64,000 bases of DNA from JANMJD01 sp963828405 (GTDB taxonomy: Bacteria > Actinomycetota > Acidimicrobiia > Acidimicrobiales > Ilumatobacteraceae). The notes below the pieces were generated by a model that was not told the origin of the DNA, searched no databases, and saw only the letters and a program-made list of their open reading frames with translations. Location of the stretch: assembly GCA_963828405.1 (NCBI GenBank), contig CAWHEG010000031.1:2790001-2854000 (forward strand), read 5' to 3'. Below are positions 26,152 to 34,476 of the stretch, piece after piece (position 1 is the first letter of the stretch; each line of letters begins with the position of its first letter). The position numbers and the translations under genes were made by a program.

Positions 26152-26397
26152 ATGCGGGGCCTGCTCTGCGGCCTCGTCAACCTGTACGTCATCGTGCTGG
26201 TCGCCCGGATCGTGCTCTCGTGGTTCCCGGCCAGCCCGGGATCGGTGGTCGAGCAGGTCAACCGGGTCCTGCGCAGCCTCACCGATCCGGTGCTGATCCC
26301 GATCAGGCGGGTGATGCCGTCGATGGGCGGGCTCGATCTGAGCCCGATGATCGTCATTCTCGTGCTCACCGCCGTGGTCCAACCGTTCATCTGCTGA
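26152..26397 (+). CDS. YggT family membrane protein
   Basis: An 81-residue protein with two hydrophobic segments (about residues 5-24 and 62-79) separated by the family motif SWFPASPGSVVEQVNRVLRSLTDPVLIPIRR. YggT proteins are found next to sepF and divIVA in many Gram-positive bacteria, and in plants a relative helps arrange chloroplast division or nucleoids. Its biochemical role is not known. It starts 33 bases after sepF and is probably on the same transcript. Confidence 0.88.
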   Translation: MRGLLCGLVNLYVIVLVARIVLSWFPASPGSVVEQVNRVLRSLTDPVLIPIRRVMPSMGGLDLSPMIVILVLTAVVQPFIC

Positions 26398-26462
26398 GGG
26401 TCGTACCCGCCGTGAGCGCGGGGCACTCACCGCTGGTGCCCGGCGCCGGAGCCGCCATCTCG

Positions 26463-26468
26463 TAACAT
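26463..26468 (+). promoter_or_regulatory. -10 element TAACAT for divIVA, likely leaderless
   Basis: TAACAT ends 6 bases before the divIVA ATG, with no Shine-Dalgarno sequence, so the transcript should begin at the start codon. Confidence 0.5.
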
Positions 26469-26474
26469 GGGAAC

Positions 26475-27446
26475 ATGGATGTCACCCCCCAGGCTGTCGC
26501 GTCGGCAACGTTCCGAGTGACCAAGAAGGGGTACGACCCCGACGAGGTCCGGTCGTACCTGGCCAACATCGCCCGGGCACTGGCCGACGCCCACGATCGC
26601 GCCAACCACATGGAGAACCGGGCCCGTCAGGCCGTCGCCCGCATCCAGGAGGTCCAGGCGGCCGGCCGGGTGGCCGATCCCGAGCGCGACGACTCCTCGA
26701 CCATCAGCCGCACCCTGCTCCTCGCCCAGAAGACGGCCGACGAGACGGTCGCCCAGGCCCGCACGGACAGCGAGCAGTTCCGCACCACGGCGCGGGCCGA
26801 GGCCGAGTCGCTGATCGCCCAGGCCCACGACGAGGCCGACAAGATCGTCGACGAGGCCCGCCTCGACGCCCGCAAGGTCGCCGACGCCGAGACCATGCAG
26901 GCCGAGGCCGAACTGCAGCAGCTGCTCATCCGGCTCGAGTACCTGCGTGACGACGTCGCCCACATGGAGGAGTTCACCATCACCCAGCGCAACCGCCTCC
27001 TCGAGGCGGCCGGGGCGATGCGGGAGATCGCCGAGCGCCCGGTGGGTGGCCTGGGCGGTGTCCACCCCCCGGTGCTGCACGGCGGGCTGGTCGACGACGA
27101 GCCGCGCGGCGTCTACGCCTCCCTCCACCGTTCATGGCCCGAGGCGACCTCGTCCGACGACGACGGCGATGACGAGCCCCGGCCGCAGGTCGGCCCCGGT
27201 TCGGCCCCGCTGCACGACGGCGATGTCGGCGACGGCGAGGACCTCGACGACGGCGCCGAGACGGCGGCCATCGCCTCGCCCCCCCGGTCGCTGTTCCGCC
27301 AGGCCGACGCGGACGGGCCGGGTTCTCTGGAAGAGGTCCCCGATGCCGAGGATCTCGTCGTCGAGGAGATCACCGCGGAGGTGCCCATCTTCCAGCGCCC
27401 ACCGGCCCCGAACACGATGCGGTTCGTCGGTGACGAGGACCTCTGA
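26475..27446 (+). CDS. DivIVA domain protein
   Basis: A 323-residue coiled-coil polar/septal organiser. Residues 1-40 hold the lipid-binding DivIVA head (TFRVTKKGYDPDEVRSYLANI). A coiled coil follows from about residue 42 to 180, rich in Ala, Glu and Gln. The remaining 140 residues are acidic and disordered. In actinobacteria DivIVA (Wag31) steers polar growth and recruits wall synthesis enzymes. This protein differs from Wag31 by its long acidic tail, and more than one DivIVA-domain protein may exist in the genome. It follows sepF and yggT in the usual order. Confidence 0.85.
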   Translation: MDVTPQAVASATFRVTKKGYDPDEVRSYLANIARALADAHDRANHMENRARQAVARIQEVQAAGRVADPERDDSSTISRTLLLAQKTADETVAQARTDSEQFRTTARAEAESLIAQAHDEADKIVDEARLDARKVADAETMQAEAELQQLLIRLEYLRDDVAHMEEFTITQRNRLLEAAGAMREIAERPVGGLGGVHPPVLHGGLVDDEPRGVYASLHRSWPEATSSDDDGDDEPRPQVGPGSAPLHDGDVGDGEDLDDGAETAAIASPPRSLFRQADADGPGSLEEVPDAEDLVVEEITAEVPIFQRPPAPNTMRFVGDEDL

Positions 27447-27493
27447 TCCAGGGGGCGGCGCAAATGGCGGCCATCGTGGGCCGTCGGCGCGGG

Positions 27494-27499
27494 TAGCCT
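27494..27499 (+). promoter_or_regulatory. -10 element TAGCCT for ileS
   Basis: TAGCCT lies about 15-20 bases before the first base of the T-box stem I, so transcription would start around 27506 and include the whole riboswitch. Confidence 0.45.
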
Positions 27500-27509
27500 G
27501 GCCGCAACG

Positions 27510-27701
27510 GCATTGACGGGGTCATCACCCCCGAGCCTCCGGAAGAACGGGTGCGACGCACCTCAGTAGAACCGGACGGGTCCAGCCCGTGAGCGCTGGC
27601 GCAACCGAGCGGTCGGCCACTGCGGTGGCCGGCAAGCAGGGTGGTACCGCGGCTGCTCCGGCATCCGTCCCTGTGGCAATCGAATTCGCCCGTCGCAGGA
27701 G
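27510..27701 (+). promoter_or_regulatory. T-box riboswitch (isoleucine, short stem I, translational type)
   Basis: The conserved T-box AGGGTGGTACCGCG is at 27638-27651. Upstream, GGGGT/ACCCC (27518-27522 with 27527-27531) closes a tiny hairpin whose loop holds ATC at 27524-27526, the isoleucine codon expected as specifier. The linker AGTAGAACCGGACGGG is characteristic of actinobacterial ileS T-boxes with ultrashort stem I. CTCC at 27656-27659, just after the T-box, can pair with GGAG of the ribosome binding site at 27698-27701. Uncharged tRNA-Ile would therefore free the ribosome binding site rather than prevent termination. Confidence 0.9.
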
Positions 27702-27706
27702 ACATC

Positions 27707-30700
27707 GTGACCAGCACGAACACCTATCCGAACGTCAGCCCACAGCCGTCGCTGCCGGCGATCGAGACCGACGTGCTCGCCCGGTGGGCCGCCGACAAGA
27801 CGTTCCAGGCCTCGATCGATCGTCGTGCCGACGCCCCGGAGTACGTCTTCTACGACGGCCCGCCCTTCGCCAACGGGCTGCCCCACTACGGCCACCTGCT
27901 CACCGGCTTCGTCAAGGACGCCGTGCCGCGGTACCAGACGATGCGCGGCCGCAAGGTCGAGCGCCGCTTCGGGTGGGACTGCCACGGTCTGCCCGCGGAG
28001 GTGCAGGCCGAGAAGGAGCTCGGCATCTCCGGGCACCCCGAGATCATCGCCTACGGCATCGGCCGGTTCAACGACGCCTGCCACACCTCGGTGCTGCGCT
28101 ACACGAGCGAGTGGGAGCGCTACGTCACCCGCCAGGCCCGCTGGGTCGACTTCGCCAACGACTACAAGACGCTCGACGTCACCTACATGGAGAGCGTCAT
28201 GTGGGCGTTCAAGACGCTGTGGGACAAAGGGCTGGTCTACGAGGGCTTCCGGGTGTTGCCGTACTGCTGGCGTTGCGAGACGCCGCTGTCGAACACCGAG
28301 ACCAGGATGGACGACGTCTACCAGGACCGCCAGGACCCGGCGCTGACCGTCTGGTTCGAACTGGAGACGGGGGAACGGATCCTCGCCTGGACGACGACCC
28401 CGTGGACCCTGCCGTCGAACCTCGCCCTCGCCGTCGGCCCGACCATCGACTACGCGGTGATGGAGGAGCCCGACGGGCAGCGCTACATCCTCGCCGAGAG
28501 CCGGCTGGGCGCCTACGCCCGGGAGTTGGCCGAGGCCCGCCAGGTGGCCACCGTGGCCGGCGCCGAGCTCGTCGGGCGCCGCTACGCGCCGTTGTTCGAC
28601 TTCTTCGCCGGCACCCCCAACGCGTTCCAGGTGCTCGGCGCCGACTTCGTCTCCACCGAGGACGGCACCGGAGTGGTGCACATGTCGCCGGGTCACGGCG
28701 AGGACGACCAGAACGCCTGCAACGCGGTCGGGATCGAGACGATCGTGCCGATGGACGTGCACGGGCAGTACACCGCCGAGGTGACGACCTGGGCCGGGGT
28801 CCACGTGTTCGACGCCAACCCGCTGGTGATCCGCGATCTCAAGGATCGTGGTCGTGTCGTGCGCCACGAGACCTACGACCACTCGTACCCGCACTGCTGG
28901 CGGTGCGCCAAGCCGCTCGTCTACCGGGCGATCTCGTCGTGGTTCGTCCAGGTCACGGCGATCCGCGACCGCATGGTCGAGCTCAACCAGCAGATCCGCT
29001 GGGTCCCCGAGCACGTCAAGGAGGGCTCGTTCGGCAAGTGGATCGGCAACGCCCGCGACTGGTCGATCAGCCGCAACCGGTTCTGGGGATCACCGATCCC
29101 GGTGTGGAAGTCCGACGACCCCTGCTACCCGCGCATCGATGTCTACGGTTCGCTCGACGACATCGAGCGGGACTTCGGCGTACGCATGACCGACCTCCAT
29201 CGGCCGGCCGTCGATGAGCTCACCCGCCCCAATCCCGACGACCCCACCGGGGCCTCGACGATGCGCCGCGTCGCCGAGGTGCTCGACTGCTGGTTCGAGT
29301 CGGGCTCGATGCCCTTCGCCCAGGTGCACTATCCCTTCGAGAACCGCGAGTGGTTCGACAGCCACTACCCGGGCGACTTCATCGTCGAGTACATGGCCCA
29401 GACGCGGGGCTGGTTCTACACGTTGCACGTCCTGGCCACGGCGCTCTTCGACCGGCCGGCGTTCCGCACCTGCGTCAGCCACGGCATCGTGCTCGGCGAC
29501 GACGGGGCGAAGATGTCGAAGTCGCTCAACAACTACCCCGATCCGGCCCTGATGTTCGACACCTACGGCGCCGACGCGATGCGCTGGAACCTGCTGTCGT
29601 CGGCCGTGCTGCGCGGCGGCGACGTCTCGGTCACCGAGGCCGGGATCCGCGACACGGTGCGCCACACGATCCTGCCCCTGTGGAACTCGTGGTACTTCCT
29701 CACGTTGTACGCCAACGCCGCTGGTACCACAGGCCGTTTCCGCACCCCGGCCGATGCCGGCGGCCAGACCGACGTGCTCGACCGGTACCTGTTCGGCGAG
29801 CTCCACGGTCTCGTCGGCGGCGTCACCACGGCGATGGACGCCGAGGATCTGTTCGCCGCCTGCGCCGCGGTCACCAGGTTCCTCGACACCCTGACCAACT
29901 GGTACATCCGTCGCAGCCGCGACCGCTTCTGGGCCGGCGACCAGGATGCGATCGACTCCCTGCACACCGCACTCGTCGTCCTCTGCCAGGTCGCCGCCCC
30001 CCTCCTCCCGCTGCTCACCGAGCACATCTACGCCGGGCTGGTCGGCGAGGGAAGCGTGCACCTGACCGACTGGCCGGCCGCATCCGACTTCCCGGTGGAC
30101 ACCGACCTGGTCGAGGGCATGCAGCAGCTCCGGACGGCCTGCTCGACGCTGCTCGGCCTGCGCAAGGCCCATGGGCTGCGGGTGCGCCTGCCACTCGCCC
30201 GGGCCGTCGTGGCCACCCCGTCGGCCGATCTGCTCGCCCCCCACGCCGACATCCTGCGCGACGAGCTCAACGTCAAGGACGTGGTCGTCACCGCCGATGC
30301 CGCGGCATACGCCCGTCAGGAGCTGCGTCTGAACCCGGCCGCGTTCGGCCGGCGGCTGGGTGGCGACACCCAGACCGTGATCAGGGCGCACAAGGCGGGG
30401 GAGTGGTCGGTCGATGGCGTCACGGTCACCGTCGGGGGCGTCGAGCTGCTCGACGGCGAGTACAGCTTCGACCTGGTCTCGAACGTCGAGGGTGCGGCGG
30501 CGACGCTGCCCGGCAATGCGGGCGTCGTCGTGCTCGACACCACCGTCACCCCCGAGCTCGAACGCGAAGGGGTCGCCCGCGACCTCGTCCGGTTGATCCA
30601 GCAGGCCCGTCGCGACGCCGGCCTCGATGTCGGCGACCGTATCGCCCTGGCGGTCACCGCCCCCGGGCGCTGGATCGAGGCCTTCGAGGTGCACCGCGGG

Positions 30701-30805
30701 CTGGTCACGGGTGAGACCCTCTCCGTCAGCGCCGCCGCCACCACCGATGATTCCCTGTCCGAACCGCGTATCGAGGTTCGGCCCACGAATGGAGCCAGCA
30801 GATGA
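27707..30805 (+). CDS. ileS: Isoleucyl-tRNA synthetase
   Basis: Class I aminoacyl-tRNA synthetase that charges tRNA-Ile and edits Val-tRNA-Ile. The 1032-residue protein has the HIGH motif as H60-Y-G-H63 in GLPHYGHLLTG and KMSKS at residues 602-606. The editing domain includes WTTTPWTLPSN and the C-terminal anticodon-binding domain is present. A pair of CWRC motifs (YCWRCETPL and HCWRCAKPL) fits the eukaryote-like IleRS2 type, known in the family for low sensitivity to mupirocin. GTG 27707 has AGGAG 5 bases upstream, the site masked by the T-box. An in-frame start at 27641 would fall inside the riboswitch. Confidence 0.96.
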   Translation: MTSTNTYPNVSPQPSLPAIETDVLARWAADKTFQASIDRRADAPEYVFYDGPPFANGLPHYGHLLTGFVKDAVPRYQTMRGRKVERRFGWDCHGLPAEVQAEKELGISGHPEIIAYGIGRFNDACHTSVLRYTSEWERYVTRQARWVDFANDYKTLDVTYMESVMWAFKTLWDKGLVYEGFRVLPYCWRCETPLSNTETRMDDVYQDRQDPALTVWFELETGERILAWTTTPWTLPSNLALAVGPTIDYAVMEEPDGQRYILAESRLGAYARELAEARQVATVAGAELVGRRYAPLFDFFAGTPNAFQVLGADFVSTEDGTGVVHMSPGHGEDDQNACNAVGIETIVPMDVHGQYTAEVTTWAGVHVFDANPLVIRDLKDRGRVVRHETYDHSYPHCWRCAKPLVYRAISSWFVQVTAIRDRMVELNQQIRWVPEHVKEGSFGKWIGNARDWSISRNRFWGSPIPVWKSDDPCYPRIDVYGSLDDIERDFGVRMTDLHRPAVDELTRPNPDDPTGASTMRRVAEVLDCWFESGSMPFAQVHYPFENREWFDSHYPGDFIVEYMAQTRGWFYTLHVLATALFDRPAFRTCVSHGIVLGDDGAKMSKSLNNYPDPALMFDTYGADAMRWNLLSSAVLRGGDVSVTEAGIRDTVRHTILPLWNSWYFLTLYANAAGTTGRFRTPADAGGQTDVLDRYLFGELHGLVGGVTTAMDAEDLFAACAAVTRFLDTLTNWYIRRSRDRFWAGDQDAIDSLHTALVVLCQVAAPLLPLLTEHIYAGLVGEGSVHLTDWPAASDFPVDTDLVEGMQQLRTACSTLLGLRKAHGLRVRLPLARAVVATPSADLLAPHADILRDELNVKDVVVTADAAAYARQELRLNPAAFGRRLGGDTQTVIRAHKAGEWSVDGVTVTVGGVELLDGEYSFDLVSNVEGAAATLPGNAGVVVLDTTVTPELEREGVARDLVRLIQQARRDAGLDVGDRIALAVTAPGRWIEAFEVHRGLVTGETLSVSAAATTDDSLSEPRIEVRPTNGASR

Positions 30806-31113
30806 TCCACGACGACGACCATGGGGGAGTGCTGATCGATCTGCGGGTCCAACCCGGGGCGGGACGCAACGCCGTCGTCGGGCGCCACGGCGACGCCATC
30901 AAGGTGCGCGTCGGCGCCCCGCCGATCGGTGGGCGGGCCAACGAGGCGGTCATCGATCTGCTCGCCGACACCCTGGGTGTCAAGCGCGCCGACATCGAGG
31001 TCGTCTCGGGCGACAACAGCCGGAGCAAGCGCGTGCGCGTCGGCGGCATCACCGTCGCCCTCGCCTCGAGCATCCTGGCGCCCGATTCCACCGCAGGTGA
31101 CCGCCGTCCCTGA
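30802..31113 (+). CDS. DUF167 (YggU) family protein
   Basis: A 103-residue protein with the DUF167 pattern VQPGAGRNAVVGRHGDAIKVRV, then APPIGGRANEAVIDLLADTLGV and SGDNSRSKRVRV. The small alpha/beta fold is widespread, often next to yggT or yggS, but has no established function. Its ATG overlaps the ileS stop (ATGA), so it is co-translated with the synthetase and would also be under T-box control. Confidence 0.88.
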   Translation: MIHDDDHGGVLIDLRVQPGAGRNAVVGRHGDAIKVRVGAPPIGGRANEAVIDLLADTLGVKRADIEVVSGDNSRSKRVRVGGITVALASSILAPDSTAGDRRP

Positions 31114-31125
31114 GTGCGGCGGCGG

Positions 31126-31131
31126 TAGCAT
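31126..31131 (+). promoter_or_regulatory. Candidate -10 element TAGCAT
   Basis: TAGCAT lies 34 bases before the DksA-like gene in the 52-base gap after DUF167. It could give this gene, lspA and rluD their own start site; no -35 is evident. Confidence 0.35.
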
Positions 31132-31165
31132 CCGCAGTTCCTCAACGCCGGAGGTCCCCGACCCG

Positions 31166-31624
31166 ATGCCGACAACGAAGAAGACTGCCGCCGCTGCCCC
31201 TGCTCCTGCTCCTGCCCCGGTCACCAGACCGAAGGCCAAGGCGAGCAAGGATTTCGATGCGAAGTTCCTCGATGCCCAGCGGCGCATGCTGATCGCCGAA
31301 CGCGTCGCCCTCACCGGCCAGGCGACGCGCCTGGAAGACGAGGCCAACGCCCTGATCGAGGACCAGGAGATGGGCGACGTGGAGTTCGGCGAGGAGGGAG
31401 GCCAAGGCGACACGATGGTCGTCGAGCGCGAACGAGACCTCGCCCTGTCGGCCCAGGCCCGCCAGATGGTCGCCGACATCGACGAGGCGCTGCTGCGCAT
31501 GGACGCGGGGACCTACGGCTACTCGGTGGTCTCCGGCAAGCCCATCCCCCGCGAACGGCTCGAAGCGATCCCGTGGGCGTCGGTGCTGGTGGAGGAGAAG
31601 GTCGGCGGGATCGGTCGCCGATGA
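31166..31624 (+). CDS. TraR/DksA-like protein lacking the zinc-binding cysteines
   Basis: A 152-residue protein. An Ala/Pro/Lys-rich N-terminus (about 30 residues) is followed by a long helical hairpin from DAKFLDAQRRMLIAERVAL, then a DksA-type end GTYGYSVVSGKPIPRERLEAIPW. The four cysteines of the C-x2-C-x17-C-x2-C finger are replaced by Ser120, Ser123, Leu141 and Glu144, with spacing kept. DksA proteins bind the RNA polymerase secondary channel; the Cys-less form may fold without zinc, as known for some DksA paralogues. GGAGGT lies 10 bases before the ATG. The stop overlaps lspA, a common neighbour. Confidence 0.82.
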   Translation: MPTTKKTAAAAPAPAPAPVTRPKAKASKDFDAKFLDAQRRMLIAERVALTGQATRLEDEANALIEDQEMGDVEFGEEGGQGDTMVVERERDLALSAQARQMVADIDEALLRMDAGTYGYSVVSGKPIPRERLEAIPWASVLVEEKVGGIGRR

Positions 31625-32166
31625 CCGGGACACCGGCCGAGCCGGCTGACCAGCTCTCGGTCGAGTCCCCGAAGACGCCTCCCATTCCCCCCGCCACGAC
31701 ATCGCTGGCGCCGAGCCTGGCGGTCGCCGCGCTGTTCCTGGGGGCCGACCAGGCGACCAAGCACTGGGCCGTCAACCGCCTGTCCGGTGGGCGCATCGTC
31801 GAGGTCGTCGGGTCGCTGCGGTTCAACCTGTTCTTCAACCAGGGCATGGCGTTCAGCCGCTTCCGTGGTATCGGCCAGTACATCGGGGTGCTCGCCCTCG
31901 TCGTGGTGTGCGTGCTGGCGGTCAACCTGCGTCGGGCCGAGAGCCGGCTCAGCTCGCTGGCCACAGGGATGATCATCGGCGGGGCCCTGGGCAACATCGT
32001 CGACCGGTTGTTCCGCGGCGAGGGTTGGCTGAGGGGCGCCGTCGTCGACTTCATCGACCTGCAGTGGTGGCCGGTGTTCAACGTCGCCGACATCGGCGTC
32101 AGCGTCGGCGGCGTGCTGCTGGTGCTCGGCACCCTGCGGCGTGCACGTTCCACGGCCGCCCGATGA
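31621..32166 (+). CDS. lspA: Lipoprotein signal peptidase
   Basis: Aspartyl membrane protease that cleaves the signal peptide of diacylated prolipoproteins. The 181-residue protein has an extra polar N-terminus of about 28 residues and four membrane helices. Conserved pieces are DQATKHWAV, the NQGMAFSR box (usually NxGAAF), GGALGNIVDRL with Asp128, and FNVADIGVSVG with Asp157, the two catalytic aspartates. ATG overlaps the DksA-like stop, and the end overlaps the rluD-like ATG. One likely substrate in the window is the LivK-type lipoprotein. Confidence 0.93.
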   Translation: MTGTPAEPADQLSVESPKTPPIPPATTSLAPSLAVAALFLGADQATKHWAVNRLSGGRIVEVVGSLRFNLFFNQGMAFSRFRGIGQYIGVLALVVVCVLAVNLRRAESRLSSLATGMIIGGALGNIVDRLFRGEGWLRGAVVDFIDLQWWPVFNVADIGVSVGGVLLVLGTLRRARSTAAR

Positions 32167-33074
32167 TCGTCGAGGAGATCCCGACGTTGCTCGCCGGCGA
32201 ACGCGTCGACCGCGTGGTCGCCCTGCTGGCCGGGGTGAGCCGGGCCGAGGCGGTCCGCCTGATCGGCGCCGGGGCGGTCACCGTTGCCGGTGTGCCGATC
32301 GAGGCGGGCAAGCAGAAGGTGGCGCTCGGCGACGTCGTGGCGATCGACACCGACCTCATCTCCGTCCCCGAGCCCCCCGGGCCCGACGTCTCGGTGGAGT
32401 TCACCGTGCTCCACGTCGACGAGCACCTGATCGTCATCGACAAGCCGGCCGGCCTCGTCGTCCACCCGGCGACGGGCAACGAGACCGGCACGCTGGTCAA
32501 CGGACTCCTCGCCCGCTTCCCCGAACTGGCCGGGGTGGGGCAGGACGGCCGTCCGGGAATCGTCCACCGTCTCGATGCCGGCACCTCCGGACTGCTCACC
32601 GTGGCCCGGACGGCCGACGCCTATGCGGCCCTCGTCGAGAAGCTGCGGGCCCATGAGATGCGGCGGATCTACGACACCCTCGTGTGGGGTGTCCCCAGCG
32701 TGCCCACGGGCACGATCGACGCGCCGATCGGCCGTGACACACGCAACCCGATGCAGATGGCCGTGGTCGGCAGCGGCAAGCCCGCCCGCACGCACTACCA
32801 CCTCGATCGCGCCTACCACACCCCCGAGGTGGCCCGACTGACCTGCGAGTTGGAGACCGGTCGCACCCATCAGATCCGTGTCCACCTGGCGGCGGTGGGT
32901 CACCCCGTGGTCGGCGACACGATGTACGGCGACCGGCGCTCCTCGCTCGGGCTCGGCCGCCCGTTTCTCCACGCCCGCAGCCTGCGGTTCGGGCATCCGA
33001 TCACCGGTGTGCCGATGGAGTTCGATTCGCCCCTCCCCGGTGACCTCGAGGCCGTGCTCGCCTCGCTGGAGTAG
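32163..33074 (+). CDS. RluA/RluD family pseudouridine synthase
   Basis: A 303-residue rRNA-modifying enzyme. An S4 RNA-binding domain (residues 1-70, ERVDRVVALLAGVSRAEAVRLI) is followed by the catalytic domain with VIDKPAGLVVHP, then HRLDAGTSGLL, where Asp138 is the nucleophile. CELETGRTHQIRVHLAAVGHPVVGD follows. The order lspA-rluD is widely conserved. It probably modifies 23S rRNA helix 69 like RluD, but the family does not fix the site. The ATG overlaps the lspA stop. Confidence 0.92.
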   Translation: MIVEEIPTLLAGERVDRVVALLAGVSRAEAVRLIGAGAVTVAGVPIEAGKQKVALGDVVAIDTDLISVPEPPGPDVSVEFTVLHVDEHLIVIDKPAGLVVHPATGNETGTLVNGLLARFPELAGVGQDGRPGIVHRLDAGTSGLLTVARTADAYAALVEKLRAHEMRRIYDTLVWGVPSVPTGTIDAPIGRDTRNPMQMAVVGSGKPARTHYHLDRAYHTPEVARLTCELETGRTHQIRVHLAAVGHPVVGDTMYGDRRSSLGLGRPFLHARSLRFGHPITGVPMEFDSPLPGDLEAVLASLE

Positions 33075-33077
33075 CCC

Positions 33078-33869
33078 GTGTTCCGCCGCCGCCGTCGTCG
33101 ACTGCCCGAGAACGCCGAGGCGGTGTTCCGCCGCCACGTACGGGAGTGGGAGTTCCTCACCGACGACGAGCGCGGTCGGCTGGCCGGTTTCGCCGACGAG
33201 CTGCTCGCCACGAAGAGCTGGGAGGCGGCCCGCGGTTTCGAGCTGACCGACCAGATGTGCACGGCGATCGCCGCCAACGCCTCCCTGCTCGTCCTCGGGC
33301 GTGACCTGGAGCTCTACCGGCATGTGCGCGCCGTCGTCGTCCATCCGAGCGTGATGACGCTCAGCGAGCCCCGCCCGGGCCCGGTGGCCGGCCTGTACGA
33401 CGACAGCCCGGTGCATCTCGACGGCCTGGCCCATCACGCCCAGGGTCCCGTGGTGCTGGCGTGGGACGCCGTGCGGCGCGAGACGGTCCACCGATCGTCG
33501 GCGATGAACGTGGTGATCCACGAGTTCGCCCACAAGCTCGACATGCTCGACGGCCAGAGCGACGGAGCGCCCGCCTTCATGGGCCCCGTTCTGGCCGACC
33601 GCTGGCGCCGGGTGGCCGGCGCCGAGTTCGAACTGCTGCGCCGGGGCGGCGACGGGCCCGAGGAGCCATACGAGCCCGGTACCGGGCACCGCGCCCCCGA
33701 GGGCCTGATCCGCGACTACGCGGCGACGGACCGCGTGGAGTTCTTCGCCGTGTGTGCCGAGGTGTTCTTCGTGCGTCCGACCGAGTTCGCCGCCGCCAAG
33801 CCGGAGCTCTACGGGCTCTACGCCGAGTATCTCGACCAGGACCCGGCCGGGCGACGCTCGCCGGGCTGA
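33078..33869 (+). CDS. MtfA-like zinc-dependent peptidase (M90 family)
   Basis: A 263-residue soluble protein of the MtfA (YeeI) family. The zinc-binding HExxH is H148-E149-F-A-H152 in NVVIHEFAHKLDMLDG, and the distant third ligand is in RVEFFAVCAEVFF. An arginine-rich start (RRRRRRLPENAEAVF) replaces the usual N-terminus. In enteric bacteria MtfA binds the glucose regulator Mlc and has aminopeptidase activity; here no Mlc partner is visible, so the role is open. GTG follows the rluD-like gene by 3 bases, which suggests one operon. Confidence 0.87.
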   Translation: MFRRRRRRLPENAEAVFRRHVREWEFLTDDERGRLAGFADELLATKSWEAARGFELTDQMCTAIAANASLLVLGRDLELYRHVRAVVVHPSVMTLSEPRPGPVAGLYDDSPVHLDGLAHHAQGPVVLAWDAVRRETVHRSSAMNVVIHEFAHKLDMLDGQSDGAPAFMGPVLADRWRRVAGAEFELLRRGGDGPEEPYEPGTGHRAPEGLIRDYAATDRVEFFAVCAEVFFVRPTEFAAAKPELYGLYAEYLDQDPAGRRSPG

Positions 33870-33938
33870 GCGGACGACGCGACGGTGCCGACGGTCGTCA
33901 CCCGATCACCCGATCACCCGTGGGGACCGGGTCGCCGG

Positions 33939-34415
33939 TCAGTCTGGTGACCGGTCGGGCGGGCCTCGGTGGGCGAGCAGCGCGTCGGGCCACGGCGACT
34001 CGCCTCGTGCCGACGCAGCGACGGACGCCAGTGTGTAGCTCCCCAGGTGCTCGCGCATGTGCTCGCCGGCCACCTTCCACACGGCGAGCAGCACGCACTG
34101 ACCCTCGTGGCTGCACGAGCCGTCCTGATGGGGCTCGCCGAAGTCGCCCAGCGTGATCGGACCGTCGACCGCGGAGACGATCTCGGACAACAGGATCTCC
34201 TCGGGGCGGCGTGACAGTACGTAGCCGCCGCCCACGCCGCGCTTGGACTTGACCAGCCCGGCGCCCTTGAGGGCCAGCAGGATCTGCTCGAGGTAGGGCT
34301 GGGGGAGGCCCGTTCGCTCGGCGATGTCGCGCACCGATGTCGGGCTGCCCTCGGCATGGAGGGTCAGCGAGAGCAGAGCTCGACAGGCATAGTCTCCCCT
34401 GGTGGACACGCGCAC
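33939..34415 (-). CDS. Rrf2 family transcriptional regulator
   Basis: A 158-residue winged-helix regulator. The N-terminus VRVSTRGDYACRALLSL and the DNA-contact motif LPQPYLEQILLALKGAGLVKSKRGVGGGY are classic Rrf2. Two cysteines, Cys101 and Cys107, sit in the iron-sulfur loop with IscR/NsrR spacing, but the third position is Trp113, so any [2Fe-2S] cluster would need another ligand (for example a His). GTG 34415 matches the family start and lies 7 bases after a TACGAT that could be the -10 of a leaderless mRNA; ATG 34424 is an alternative. Targets are unknown; it is divergent from the phosphodiesterase gene. Confidence 0.85.
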   Translation of the reverse strand: MRVSTRGDYACRALLSLTLHAEGSPTSVRDIAERTGLPQPYLEQILLALKGAGLVKSKRGVGGGYVLSRRPEEILLSEIVSAVDGPITLGDFGEPHQDGSCSHEGQCVLLAVWKVAGEHMREHLGSYTLASVAASARGESPWPDALLAHRGPPDRSPD

Positions 34416-34476
34416 GTCGACCATCGTACGGGCGCGGTTGGCCACTGACGTGACATCGGTGCTGGACTAGGCGTCG

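Noticed and set aside
33935..33954. CCGGTCA/TGACCGG hairpin as a terminator of the Rrf2 gene
   Set aside because: It overlaps the last codons and stop, has only 7 pairs and no T-tract; evidence too weak to list.
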